Below, in pieces: positions 45,845 through 55,433 of a stretch of DNA of 64,000 nt. Below the pieces are notes generated by a model that saw only the letters and a program-made list of their open reading frames with translations, was not told the DNA's origin and did not search any database. The stretch is taken from assembly GCA_029246285.1 (NCBI GenBank), contig JAQWNW010000043.1:1-64000 (forward strand), read 5' to 3'. Within the stretch, counting starts at the first letter, position 1, and every line of letters begins with the position of its first letter. Origin of the DNA: Paracoccaceae bacterium (GTDB lineage: Bacteria > Pseudomonadota > Alphaproteobacteria > Rhodobacterales > Rhodobacteraceae). A program made the position numbers and the translations under genes.

Positions 45845-47554
45845 TTAATCCTTAAAATCTACTTTTGCATGCGACCCATCGCAAAAAGGTTTATTCTTTG
45901 ATTCACCACATCTACATAGTGTCATTCTATTTCGTGTTTCAAGTGGTTGGCCATCAGAACGCAAAACTGGAATCATACCATTGACCCAGAGAGGCCCTGC
46001 ACTTTCTTCTGGCTTGTCAGCTTCGATTACGGAAACTTGTTTTGGCAAGTCTGGTTCAATTTCCTGATACTCTCCTTCTATCTCTAGTTCATACACAAAT
46101 GTACCGGATGGACATCTTTCAGTCATAGCTGAAACATGAATCTTCGCATCATCATCTGCTCCTTTAGCCATCAGTTTTCTAATACCTGATTTTTGATTAA
46201 AGCAGAATTTTGCGTGCATGCAGTATGAGTTGTCTACTTTAACTCGTACCCCATCTCCTTGAAGTATTTCTTGGGTTTCGGAAATTTTACTAGTTTTCGC
46301 GGTTTCAGTTCCATTAAAATTTATCCGATCGTGTGTTCCATCGCAAAAAGGTTTATTGGCAGATTTTCCGCATCTACATAATTCATATATTGTATCACTT
46401 TCATGTGTTTTAGTTTTTTGCCAGGCGATTGCTTCGCCTTTTTGTCCAGTGATACGTTTTTTTCTGATCAGTGGTATGTCACCGTGAACGACATATGGAC
46501 CATTTTCACGAACTTCTATAAATTCCGATTCAGATATTTTTCTGGGAAGGTATTCGAAGGTTGGCCCGACAGTCGTTTTTCCATCACCGGTTGGAATTTC
46601 CATCAATTCTTTAGCAAGAATTTTTAGCTCATACATCACACCTACAGCTTGGCCTAAAAGTTTTGGTTCGCCGTTGAAGCTTTTTTCAATTACTCGTAGC
46701 ATATCACTATATTCTTGATTAAAAGTAGTGAGCTTTTCCAACACCGCTGGATTGTCTTTATAATCTTCTGAAGCCGGATTGGCTGCCATAGGATGTACCT
46801 GATCCCAGTCTACAACGAACTTTTCACCGCTCGGTCCAGATTTTGCTGTATCCCCTATCTGGAAATTACGGCCCTCTAAAATTTCTAAAAATCTAAAGTA
46901 GTGCCCTACCTCTTCTCTTTCAGGGTGGAACATATTTTTATCACCATCAAAGATATTTTCGTGATCTAAACCTTCACCTTGTTCGACCACTTCCTCCAGA
47001 GCTTTTAAGGCAGAATTTAAGTCAGTAACACAAATCAAATGACCTGCCCCACCATAATAGGTCGTTTCAGCCGTAATTTGGTGGTCTGGGTTGCCTGTGA
47101 AAAGAAGATTATCACCTAATTTTTGAGATAAATAAACTAAACCTTCTTCTAAAGCTTTGTAAAACTGCCCAATCGAGGCAAACCCTTCATCCTGAGAAGG
47201 CGCATCAGCATTTGCTGGTCGCTCAATTTTCAAAAAACATTCGATGCTTTCTGGAGAAAATTTATTTAAATCAACTTGAAATGATTCATCGCTGTGGGGC
47301 AAGGGCGTAGGATATTTTGCAATAAATTCAGGATAATCTAATTTTGGAGAACCTCCAGTTGCTATCATAATGTTAGCGACCAGTGCCATGTGAAGCATTT
47401 CTTCTATAAATACACTTTGAATGACCTCTACACTCTCAATGTTTGATCCATCTTTAATTGAATAAAGTGCACATAAATAGGGGGGAATGGTTGCATGTTC
47501 TAATTCAATCGCCCATTGCAGGTGCTCGTGAAGATCTTCGATTGTTTTAATCAT
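45845..47554 (-). CDS. Ferritin-like domain fused to two CDGSH iron-sulfur domains and a 4Fe-4S-like domain
   Basis: A 569-residue fusion. Residues 1-330 form a VioB/ferritin-like (iminophenyl-pyruvate dimer synthase) domain with LEHATIPPYLCALYSI, EEMLHMALVANIM and REEVGHYFRF. Two CDGSH motifs follow, CRCGKSANKPFCDGTH near 391-406 and CRCGESKNKPFCDGSH near 545-560, with a Fer4_19-like segment (YCMHAKFC, ERCPSG) between them. CDGSH clusters carry 2Fe-2S with Cys3-His ligation. Each part is recognisable; the combined role, possibly iron or redox homeostasis or an oxidative coupling reaction, is inferred. AAGGT precedes the ATG. Confidence 0.85.
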   Translation of the reverse strand: MIKTIEDLHEHLQWAIELEHATIPPYLCALYSIKDGSNIESVEVIQSVFIEEMLHMALVANIMIATGGSPKLDYPEFIAKYPTPLPHSDESFQVDLNKFSPESIECFLKIERPANADAPSQDEGFASIGQFYKALEEGLVYLSQKLGDNLLFTGNPDHQITAETTYYGGAGHLICVTDLNSALKALEEVVEQGEGLDHENIFDGDKNMFHPEREEVGHYFRFLEILEGRNFQIGDTAKSGPSGEKFVVDWDQVHPMAANPASEDYKDNPAVLEKLTTFNQEYSDMLRVIEKSFNGEPKLLGQAVGVMYELKILAKELMEIPTGDGKTTVGPTFEYLPRKISESEFIEVRENGPYVVHGDIPLIRKKRITGQKGEAIAWQKTKTHESDTIYELCRCGKSANKPFCDGTHDRINFNGTETAKTSKISETQEILQGDGVRVKVDNSYCMHAKFCFNQKSGIRKLMAKGADDDAKIHVSAMTERCPSGTFVYELEIEGEYQEIEPDLPKQVSVIEADKPEESAGPLWVNGMIPVLRSDGQPLETRNRMTLCRCGESKNKPFCDGSHAKVDFKD

Positions 47555-47874
47555 TTTTTACCTTACCTCTAACTTTCTTATTGTTTAGCATTGTTCCATA
47601 GCGTTGCTTTGGAGGATAGCGTATTTACTCGTGTTCTCCAATAAGTTAAATTTTATCGATAGCATACATTTTGGAATCGAGTAAAATATTTTTACTATAT
47701 TTAAATTTTATGCTTGAACAATTAGGATCTTGGTGTCGAGACAAAATATAAGTTTACCATATTAGGACGGTCTAAACTTGGCAGGTTTAGCAAAAATCAA
47801 TTACTTTATCGCGCTTGTTAGTAACATTTGAAATGTGACTATGAGATTGCTGCTTAAATTCTTTTTATTTTAGA
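47555..47874. other. 320-base gap without a gene
   Basis: This stretch separates the ferritin/CDGSH gene from the thioesterase gene, both on the minus strand. It must hold the promoter of the former and the end of the latter's upstream context. I see a 6-bp stem (CTAAAC/GTTTAG at 47772-47777 and 47785-47790) but no credible open reading frame, RNA or strong promoter. Confidence 0.5.
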
Positions 47875-48309
47875 TTATATTTCTGAAATAGCTTTAGTGG
47901 CTTTTACAGTCACAAGAGCACTGGCAACTAAATTTTTGGTAGTTTTTGAAACACAAAACACATCTGATCGGGCGTGAAATATGCTTCTTCCCGCCTTAAG
48001 TATGTCAGCTTCTGTGATTAATTTTTCACCATTTGCGGTTGATAAAAAATTAATTTTAAATTCAATTGTAAGAGGTTGATAATCTTCTATCATGAGAGAA
48101 TATGCAGCAAAACCTGCAGCATTATCCGCAATCGCAGCGATTGTGCCGCCATGAAATAAACCATGTTGTTGAGTTAATTTGGAATGGAAAGGTAAAACAA
48201 TAGTACATTTTCCAGGTTCACTCTCTCTAATTTTTGCTCCTAAGGTCGCCATAAAGTTTTGCTTTGAAAACCCTTTTTTGATTTTTAGAAATTTAGTATT
48301 GAGGGTCAT
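47875..48309 (-). CDS. PaaI-type hotdog-fold thioesterase
   Basis: A 144-residue hotdog-fold protein. The family signature GLFHGGTIAAIADNAAGFAA carries the HGG loop and the acidic residue that activates water. It cleaves aryl- or acyl-CoA thioesters. An ATG at 48309 is preceded by a GGTAAA site. It is divergent from the acyl-CoA synthetase gene, a natural pairing for synthesising and recycling a CoA ester. Confidence 0.87.
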   Translation of the reverse strand: MTLNTKFLKIKKGFSKQNFMATLGAKIRESEPGKCTIVLPFHSKLTQQHGLFHGGTIAAIADNAAGFAAYSLMIEDYQPLTIEFKINFLSTANGEKLITEADILKAGRSIFHARSDVFCVSKTTKNLVASALVTVKATKAISEI

Positions 48310-48497
48310 GTTTTTACCTTTGTGTTAATATACTCTATAATAAAGTGATCAAGATTTATATTATCGTGAAGCAAAGCCTTAACTGTGATCCGTCATTAAC
48401 TGTTATTTAAGAATATCTATCTTGACAACAGCTGATGTCAAAGCACAATCCGTTTAACCTAGGTATTTGGTTTTGATAGTCGGGGGTAAAAAAATTA

Positions 48498-50120
48498 ATG
48501 AGCTTTGATTACGAAAAAATTCGATCGTCATTTGTGTTAGAATGTCCGGACAATTTTAATTTTGCATTCGATGTACTATCAAAAAAGGCAGAAGAGGTTG
48601 ACAAAATAGCATTGATTTCAATTGATCGTAATGGTGATCATCTAAAAGATATAACCTACAAAGAACTGGATACTTGTTCCTCCAAATTTGCTAATGCATT
48701 GTTGGGCCTAGGTGTTTCCAAGAATGATAATCTACTGGTAGTTTTGCCAAGAATTCCAGAATGGTATTATGTTCTTTTTGGGTGTGCTAAAATGGGTGCA
48801 GTTGCTATGCCGGGAACAAATTTACTTACTCAAAATGATATTGAGTATCGTATCAATAGATCTGGTGCAAAAGCTGTGATTGTAACAGAAGCTCATGCGA
48901 AGGTAGTCGAGAATATAAAGGATAAATGCCCAACTCTCGAAAATCTAATTATTGTGAGAGGTGAAAAGCCAGATTGGCATAGTTTTGAAGCTTTATGCTT
49001 AGAGTCCTCTGATTATATTGACAGGACAATGGTGCCAGAGACAGCTTCTTCTGATCCGATGCTAATCTATTTCACCTCAGGTAGCACTGCCATGCCGAAA
49101 ATGGTTGAGCGTGATCACGCATATGCTTTTTCTCACGTAATAACAAAATCTTTTTGGCAAGATTTAAAAGCTGAGGATATACATTGGACATTGACAGATA
49201 CTGGTTGGGCAAAAGCAGCATGGGGACTTCTTTACCCACAGCTTCTTGCGGGGTGTAGTATAATTTTGTTTGATGGTGAGGGTTTTGATCTTGAAACACA
49301 TCTTAAAATTATTGAACTTTATAAAGTTACGACCTTTTGTGCTCCGCCGACAATTTATCGTTTAATGGCACAGGCTGATCTGTCTAAGGTAGACTTTAGT
49401 TCTGTTCGACATTGTTTTGGCGCGGGCGAACCATTAAATCCTGAAGCAATGCGGGTTTGGAAGAACGCGACAGGCTGCGATATTTATGACGGATATGGAC
49501 AAACGGAGACCATCAATATTGTTGCAAATTTTCCAGGTATGGAAATTCGACGTGGGTCAATGGGGAAACCTTGTCCAGGATTAACAGTGGATATCATTGA
49601 TGACGCTGGAAATATTTTAGCAGACGACGAAATAGGCCATATTGGCGTTAAAATAACACAACCATATCCACCAGGATTATTTAATGGTTATTATCGTGAT
49701 GATGAAAAAACCAAAGAAGTTTTTAAGAATGGTTGGTATTATACAGGAGATACTGCAACACGTGATTGTGATGGTTATATTTGGTTTGTTGGTAGGTCTG
49801 ATGATGTGATATCGTCATCTGGTTATCGTATAAGTCCGTTTGAGGTAGAAAGTGCACTAGTTGAGCATGAAGCAGTAGCGGAGTCCGCGGTAATTGCAAA
49901 ACCGGACACATTACGAGGAGAAATAGTGAAAGCTTGCATTGTTTTGGCAGAAGGTTACGAGCCTTCGGATGAACTTGTTGTCAATATTCAGGACTTTGTA
50001 AAACGACATTCGGCTCCCTACAAATATCCGAGAGAAGTTGAGTTCTTTAAAACTTTACCAAAGACCATCTCTGGTAAAATTCGACGTGTAGAGTTGAGAG
50101 AAAATTTAAATAAAACATAA
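48498..50120 (+). CDS. Acyl-CoA synthetase (AMP-forming), medium-chain type
   Basis: A 540-residue adenylate-forming ligase. Key blocks are LIYFTSGSTAMPKMVERDH (P-loop, near residue 190), YDGYGQTETINIV, WYYTGDTATRDCDGYIWFVGR and TISGKIRRVELR at the C-terminus, in family order and length. It activates medium-chain, benzoate-like or phenylacetate-like acids with ATP and CoA. A strong GGGGGT site lies upstream. The thioesterase is divergent. Confidence 0.88.
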   Translation: MSFDYEKIRSSFVLECPDNFNFAFDVLSKKAEEVDKIALISIDRNGDHLKDITYKELDTCSSKFANALLGLGVSKNDNLLVVLPRIPEWYYVLFGCAKMGAVAMPGTNLLTQNDIEYRINRSGAKAVIVTEAHAKVVENIKDKCPTLENLIIVRGEKPDWHSFEALCLESSDYIDRTMVPETASSDPMLIYFTSGSTAMPKMVERDHAYAFSHVITKSFWQDLKAEDIHWTLTDTGWAKAAWGLLYPQLLAGCSIILFDGEGFDLETHLKIIELYKVTTFCAPPTIYRLMAQADLSKVDFSSVRHCFGAGEPLNPEAMRVWKNATGCDIYDGYGQTETINIVANFPGMEIRRGSMGKPCPGLTVDIIDDAGNILADDEIGHIGVKITQPYPPGLFNGYYRDDEKTKEVFKNGWYYTGDTATRDCDGYIWFVGRSDDVISSSGYRISPFEVESALVEHEAVAESAVIAKPDTLRGEIVKACIVLAEGYEPSDELVVNIQDFVKRHSAPYKYPREVEFFKTLPKTISGKIRRVELRENLNKT

Positions 50121-50231
50121 CCCTGTTAAAGTATATTTAGGTTGGATCTTTATTAATCAGTTATTACAATACTTTATCGCAATGGAATTCCTATAATTTC
50201 AATTTTATTTTCAGATTTGGGAGCAAAATAA

Positions 50232-51011
50232 TTGCAAGACGTAGAGTTTTTTGAAAAAGGGAGTGGTCCTAAAGTTGTGTTGTTTCACTCTAGTGCTTCA
50301 GGTGCTGGGCAGTGGAAAGTTCTTATGGATCATTTTAAAGAAAAGTTTCATTTTATATCAGTTAATTTAATAGGGTATGGTAAGACCACTGCTTGGACCC
50401 AGGATAAGGTTCAAACACTATTAGATCAGGTAAAACTTTTAGAAAAAATACCAAGCTTATCTGGATCGAGGTTTTCTATTGTGGGGCATTCTTTTGGTGG
50501 GAGTGTCGCTATGAAAGCAGCAAAGCATTATCGTGACCGGTTGGAAAAATTAGTTTTAGTTGAGCCAAATCCTTTTTACTTATTGGGACAGGAAAAAAGA
50601 ACAGAAGCTTTTGCAGAAGTATTAGTATTAAGAAATAAGATAAAGAATGAGTTTAACAAAGACTGGGAAAAGGCAGTTAGTTTCTTTGCTGATTATTGGA
50701 ATGGGAGGGGTACTTGGCGCAATTTATCTGAAATTCAGAAGGAAAGGTTTTCAATTATTTTAAAACCAAATTACTATGAGTGGGATGCTGTTTTTTCTGA
50801 GGAAACCTCTTTAGAGACCTGGAAAAAGTTACTTCCGATCAATACAACTTTAATAGGAGCCGCAAATACAGTGCGCACAATTCGCGAGTTGAACGATCTA
50901 TTTAGACTGAATTGTCCTAACTGGAACTTCAAAAACTATAGTGGAGGGCATATGGCTCCAATTACGAGTCCTAAATTGGTAAATCCACTAATAATTAATG
51001 GTTTGGTTTAG
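50232..51011 (+). CDS. Alpha/beta hydrolase
   Basis: A 259-residue alpha/beta-hydrolase fold protein. The nucleophile elbow is VGHSFGGSVAMKA near residue 87 and a His lies in SGGHMAPIT near 242; the acid may lie in LIGAANTVRTIRELND, where the usual Asp position reads Asn, so the triad is not certain. Translation starts at TTG with GGGAG 8 bases upstream. It lies 111 bases after the acyl-CoA synthetase and 44 bases before the M28-like gene in the same direction. Substrate unknown. Confidence 0.8.
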   Translation: MQDVEFFEKGSGPKVVLFHSSASGAGQWKVLMDHFKEKFHFISVNLIGYGKTTAWTQDKVQTLLDQVKLLEKIPSLSGSRFSIVGHSFGGSVAMKAAKHYRDRLEKLVLVEPNPFYLLGQEKRTEAFAEVLVLRNKIKNEFNKDWEKAVSFFADYWNGRGTWRNLSEIQKERFSIILKPNYYEWDAVFSEETSLETWKKLLPINTTLIGAANTVRTIRELNDLFRLNCPNWNFKNYSGGHMAPITSPKLVNPLIINGLV

Positions 51012-51055
51012 TGAATAAATTAGAAATTGACGAACTTCTGAATTGGAAGGAATAG

Positions 51056-52159
51056 ATGTCTTTAGGGATAGAGGCATATAATTTGGTAACAAAGTTTGAA
51101 AGCTTTTCTCCTCACAGAACTGGTGGAGTTGGTAATCAAAAAGTAATAGATTGGCTGACAAATTATCTCAGAGTTTCGTCTTGGAAAGTTCACTTAGAAG
51201 ATTTTAGTTATCAGCATTATGAAGGTGAATTTAAAAGTCAAACGTACCAAATTGAAGGTATGTTGCTATATTATTCTGTGTTAGGAAAGGGAAAAATAGA
51301 AAATCCATTATTTTTCAGACTTGATGACGGTATGGAAAGTAATTTGATTAATTCGTCAAACTTACATGAAGTTGAAGAGTTAATTATTCAGAAATTAGTT
51401 AGCGATGCTCAATTATCTGGTTATGATGGATTAATACTGGAAAGCATCTCAAAGTCTGAGCACTTAAGTGCAATCAATTCTCACGGCGCCTATGACTTAA
51501 ATTTTCCAATTATTTTAGTGGATAAAGAAACTTTCAGTTACATCAGGGATAAAAGAGATTTTAGCATTTCTTATGAGGCTTCCGTCGTAAAAAATCAGTC
51601 ATCTAATATTCTGGCAACTTGTAATATTAGAAAAAAAGAATGTCCGTTCGTAATAACTACACCAATTTCAGGATGGTTTTCATGCGCTGGTGAGAGGGGA
51701 TGCGGTATTTCAATTGCTTTATTGGTTGCGCGGGAGATCGCAAAATACCATTCTGTTGATTTAGTCTTCGCTAATGGCCATGAGCTAGGATATCGAGGTG
51801 CTTATAAGTTTGTAGAATCTTACGATAAACAACCTAAAGCGGTTTTGCACTTGGGGTCATGTTTAGCGAATAAAAATACCGACTTTACCGGGACATGTTA
51901 CTCTAACAATTTTAAGGATATTTCTAATGATTTGGCTAAGTTGGGAATTTTAACCAAATCACCTGACAATAATATTTCTGAGAATGAATGGGTTGGTGAA
52001 AGTAAATGTTGGGCAGCAAAGAATGTACCTATGTTATCGGTAGCTGGAACAAACCCCTATTTTCACACAGAAGCTGATGTAACTCCCTCTGTGACTTCAC
52101 CTAAGCTTTTAGATGGATTTATAAAATCTCTCTCAAAAGCTGCTCTATCTTTAGTTTGA
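51056..52159 (+). CDS. M28-family-like peptidase with divergent metal-binding sites
   Basis: A 367-residue protein with the M28 exopeptidase layout: a variable N-terminal region, then FANGHELGYRGAYKFVE near residue 243 and a HTEADV segment near 340. The usual HxD ligand block reads TPISGWFSCAGERGCGI. A family of bacterial proteins shares this substitution, so it may bind metal differently or not at all. It would otherwise cleave N-terminal residues of peptides. GGAAGGAA precedes the ATG. Partner genes around it are unassigned. Confidence 0.7.
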   Translation: MSLGIEAYNLVTKFESFSPHRTGGVGNQKVIDWLTNYLRVSSWKVHLEDFSYQHYEGEFKSQTYQIEGMLLYYSVLGKGKIENPLFFRLDDGMESNLINSSNLHEVEELIIQKLVSDAQLSGYDGLILESISKSEHLSAINSHGAYDLNFPIILVDKETFSYIRDKRDFSISYEASVVKNQSSNILATCNIRKKECPFVITTPISGWFSCAGERGCGISIALLVAREIAKYHSVDLVFANGHELGYRGAYKFVESYDKQPKAVLHLGSCLANKNTDFTGTCYSNNFKDISNDLAKLGILTKSPDNNISENEWVGESKCWAAKNVPMLSVAGTNPYFHTEADVTPSVTSPKLLDGFIKSLSKAALSLV

Positions 52160-52282
52160 ATCTTTTTTGATAAGCCATGTTCTTTAAACCTGATTATATT
52201 GTCTATTTAACAGTTTGATTGTACTTTTGAATTACTGGAATAATGCAGTTTTAAAATTGTAGTAATTGAAGGAGTGAAATAA

Positions 52283-52807
52283 ATGTTATTGCCTAATCAA
52301 TTGGCGCCGAAGTTGATTGTACCCACTTTGTCACACGGAATATTTGATCTAGCAAAAGAAAAGTCTAAAAATTTTACAATGGTTGTTTTTTTTCGCGGCC
52401 TACATTGCCCGATTTGTATAAACTATTTGTCAGAACTGGCTCGTCTTCAAAGTGAATTTTTCGAGAATGGGGTAAATCAGATCGTAATTTCAAGTGACAA
52501 CAAAGCTCGATCGGAGGAAACAGCGTCATTGATTAAAGCTAATCAAATTCGCTATGGTTATGACTTAAGTATTCCAGTAGCGCGCGAATGGGGCCTTTAT
52601 ATTTCTAAAGGTGTAAAAAATAGTTCTAATAAATTTGAAGAGCCAGAGTTATTTCCTGAACCGGGTATTTTTTTGATCAGGCCTGATAACACAGTGTATT
52701 ACATATCGGTGCAGTCTATGCCTTTTGCGAGATCAGCTTTTACAGATTTGATTGAGATGATTAAGTTTGTTGTGCCTAAGAAATATCCTGCTCGCGGTAC
52801 TGCCTAG
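52283..52807 (+). CDS. Peroxiredoxin-like AhpC/TSA-family protein
   Basis: A 174-residue thioredoxin-fold protein. The redox site is FFRGLHCPICINYLSELARL near residues 38-56 with a CxxC pair rather than the single peroxidatic Cys plus Thr typical of true peroxiredoxins. It ends with VSVQSMPFARS-like loops. It may act as thiol-disulfide oxidoreductase or peroxide reductase. GGAG precedes the start, and the stop codon is followed directly by the next gene's ATG (no gap). Confidence 0.78.
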   Translation: MLLPNQLAPKLIVPTLSHGIFDLAKEKSKNFTMVVFFRGLHCPICINYLSELARLQSEFFENGVNQIVISSDNKARSEETASLIKANQIRYGYDLSIPVAREWGLYISKGVKNSSNKFEEPELFPEPGIFLIRPDNTVYYISVQSMPFARSAFTDLIEMIKFVVPKKYPARGTA

Positions 52808-53728
52808 ATGGTTGCCGTAAAACGCTTTTTGAATAAACCTATTATTTATCCGCATATGGATGATAGAATGGGAGACAATATTAACGGCCCATCCTTAATA
52901 AGAACTCCTAATTGGCTAAAAAAACCTTTGGGACGATATTATCTATATTTTTCTAATCATAAGGGAACCTATATTCGATTAGCGTTTTCAAATTCTCTTA
53001 TGGGTCCATGGGAAATCTACTATAATGGGGTATTAGAATTAAATGATAGTTACTTTATGTTACAAGATTCTTCTGATGGCTCTTTATACGCGCATATTGC
53101 TTCACCAGATGTTCACGTTGATGATGAGAATGGTCGCATTGTCATGTATTTTCATGGTCAGCTGAGTAACGGTGATCAAGTAACACGAGTTGCGACGTCA
53201 CAAGATGGTGTTACCTTTTGTGTGAAAGAGCAAATTCTTGGACCTCCTTATTTCCGCGTTTTTCAGTATTTGGAATCAGTTTTTGCTATTTGCTGGGGTG
53301 GTGAAATATGGCGATCACAAGATTGGTTTTCACCATTTGAAAAAGGTCCAAAAATACTACCATTTAACAGCAAAGATAAATCAACACCTTGCTTTAGACA
53401 TGGTGAGGTTTTTAGAGAGCAAGATTTATTACATATTTTTTTTAGTAATATAGGAGATGCACCAGAACACATATTATATTGTAAAATAGAACTATCAGAA
53501 TATTGGAATGAATGGAAAACAGATAATAGTTGTCCAATTTTAGAGCCAGAATTAAACTGGGAGGGAGCCAATATGCCAATTTCGCAATCTGTGATTGGTA
53601 TAGCCCAAGAGAAGGCACGAGAGCTAAGAGATCCCTGCATATTCCAGGATACTGACAACCAAATATATTTGCTTTACTCGGGTGGAGGTGAGCGGGGCAT
53701 TGGATTGGTGAAGTTGTTTAATTTCTAG
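52808..53728 (+). CDS. Five-bladed beta-propeller (GH43/GH32-like) protein
   Basis: A 306-residue protein with the repetitive segments of five-bladed propeller glycosidases: GPSLIRTPNWLKKPLGRYYLYFSNHKGTYI split as GPSLIRTPNW and GRYYLYFSNHKGTYIR, DENGRIVMYFHGQL, ELRDPCIFQDTDN and LYSGGGERGIGL. Such folds belong to arabinanases, fructosidases and sugar-binding proteins. No signal peptide is visible, so it is likely cytoplasmic. The start directly follows the peroxiredoxin stop. The catalytic acids are not assigned, so a non-enzymatic role remains possible. Confidence 0.68.
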   Translation: MVAVKRFLNKPIIYPHMDDRMGDNINGPSLIRTPNWLKKPLGRYYLYFSNHKGTYIRLAFSNSLMGPWEIYYNGVLELNDSYFMLQDSSDGSLYAHIASPDVHVDDENGRIVMYFHGQLSNGDQVTRVATSQDGVTFCVKEQILGPPYFRVFQYLESVFAICWGGEIWRSQDWFSPFEKGPKILPFNSKDKSTPCFRHGEVFREQDLLHIFFSNIGDAPEHILYCKIELSEYWNEWKTDNSCPILEPELNWEGANMPISQSVIGIAQEKARELRDPCIFQDTDNQIYLLYSGGGERGIGLVKLFNF

Positions 53729-53776
53729 TTCAAGAATCGTAACGATTTCATATAGAAATTATTGAATTTTAAAAAA

Positions 53777-54724
53777 TCACGAGGCTTTATGTTTCTCATA
53801 TGAAGCAACTAGTTCTTCTCGCAAGAACTCACCAAAATTCAAACTTTTGAATTTAGGTTTTCCTGTACCCTTTAATGGTTTGATATTGAAACTAACATTA
53901 GGGTCGTAAAAGAAAACACATGAATATCGCTCTGACCCTGAACGGTTAACGACTCTATGAGGAGTTGAGCGTAAAAGGCCATTCGTCATTCTATGTAACA
54001 TGTCTCCAACATTAACCACGAAACTGTTTTCAAGTTTTGGTACATTTAACCATTCGCCGTCAGGTGCCTGAACTTGTAGACCACCTATATTGTCCTGCGC
54101 CAAAAACGTCAGGCAACCAAAATCTGTGTGCGGAGCAGATCCATATAAGTCTGCCGGGCTATCTGAGGCTAGTGAGGGATAATGTAAGAGCCGTAGCCAG
54201 GTCGTGGGCTTTTCAAATGCTTTCATAACGGATAGATCCGTAACACCTGTAGACAGTAATGCTGCGCGTAAAAGATTATTGGCGAGTTCTTCGAGTTTTG
54301 TAGTATACTCCTCGATAACGTCACGAAAGTTTTCCAATTCAGGCCATTGATTGGGGCCAGAAAGATAAATTTTTGGATCTTCAATTTTATCTTCACGCAT
54401 TGTCATAAAACTTGCTGATTGGTTTGGCTTTTTTATTGTTTCAAGCTTGGAGTTAACATCTGTGGAGGTGTTAATCGCAATGTATCCGCGATGTTTGTGA
54501 TCTAGAGCAACTTTCATTTTTTCGCTCAAATGCATTGCATGAAATCTATTGGATGCATCAAAAACTTTTTCTATTAATGCTGAATCAATTCCATGATTAA
54601 TAATGTAACCAAAACCAAGTTGATTATAAGCCTCATAGAATGATTTTAATAAGTCAGGCGAAGCACTGTTTTTCAGTAATTTCGCTACATCAATTATTGG
54701 TATTGATTTTCTATTTTTTGCCAT
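53777..54724 (-). CDS. Isopenicillin N synthase-like 2OG/Fe(II) oxygenase
   Basis: A 315-residue non-haem iron oxygenase. Iron ligands are His and Asp in APHTDFGCLTFLAQD and the distal His in STPHRVVNRSGSERYS, with the 2-oxoglutarate-binding arginine and serine in ERYS. The N-terminal IPIIDVAKLL and RHRGYIAINTS blocks are also usual. It could hydroxylate or desaturate an amino acid or secondary metabolite. It is convergent with the propeller protein. Substrate unknown. Confidence 0.87.
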   Translation of the reverse strand: MAKNRKSIPIIDVAKLLKNSASPDLLKSFYEAYNQLGFGYIINHGIDSALIEKVFDASNRFHAMHLSEKMKVALDHKHRGYIAINTSTDVNSKLETIKKPNQSASFMTMREDKIEDPKIYLSGPNQWPELENFRDVIEEYTTKLEELANNLLRAALLSTGVTDLSVMKAFEKPTTWLRLLHYPSLASDSPADLYGSAPHTDFGCLTFLAQDNIGGLQVQAPDGEWLNVPKLENSFVVNVGDMLHRMTNGLLRSTPHRVVNRSGSERYSCVFFYDPNVSFNIKPLKGTGKPKFKSLNFGEFLREELVASYEKHKAS

Positions 54725-54843
54725 CCTGAAGCTCGCTTAAATTATAAATTTTACGTATAACTAATTTGTTTTAATTATTGCTAAATATTGCAATTCTATC
54801 GATATTGATAATCTAAACTATTTTAAGATCTTTGTAGGCAAAA

Positions 54844-55329
54844 ATGATCAGAAAAAGCAAGCAGACAGATTTAGAAAAAATTGCGGAATTAATGCATGAG
54901 TCCTTTTCAAGTGAAGTAGAAAGCAATTTGGTAAGAAAGTTATTCTCTGGAGAGGATATATTGGTGAACTTGGTTTATCAGTCGCAAGATCAAATTCTAG
55001 GTAATGTAATAATTTCAAAAACAAAAATGTATCCAGATGTTGGTTTGTTCTGTGTTGGTGTTGGGCCTCTAGCTGTACGACCAAGTCATCAGTTTAAAGG
55101 GATTGGCAGTCAGTTGATGAAAGCTGCAATCATTGAATGCAGTAATCTTGGTGTCGATGCATTGTTTGTTCTTGGTGATCCTAATTATTATAAAAGATTC
55201 AGTTTTGAAGTTTCAAAGATAAGCAGTGATTATAATGCAGCAAATTTCCAAGAATTGCAGCTTAAAAGCAATTGTCTGAGTGATTTACAGGCAAAAATTA
55301 GTTATGCAGATGCCTTTTCTGTTGTTTAA
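54844..55329 (+). CDS. GNAT-family N-acetyltransferase (YhbS-like)
   Basis: A 161-residue GNAT protein. It has IRKSKQTDLEKIAELMHESF, the acetyl-CoA binding LAVRPSHQFKGIGSQLMKAAI and VLGDPNYYKRFSFEVSK, matching the YhbS branch. It acetylates an amine of a small molecule or protein. An AGG site lies upstream. It stands alone between the 2OG oxygenase and the SDR. Confidence 0.85.
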   Translation: MIRKSKQTDLEKIAELMHESFSSEVESNLVRKLFSGEDILVNLVYQSQDQILGNVIISKTKMYPDVGLFCVGVGPLAVRPSHQFKGIGSQLMKAAIIECSNLGVDALFVLGDPNYYKRFSFEVSKISSDYNAANFQELQLKSNCLSDLQAKISYADAFSVV

Positions 55330-55433
55330 TAAACCCGTAAATGCTTGGTTGGCTTGGTGTGTGCTGAAATGATAAACGTTAGTCAGTTGTGCCCAAATTT
55401 GACGAAGATAATTATCGGTGGTTTAGGAAAATA

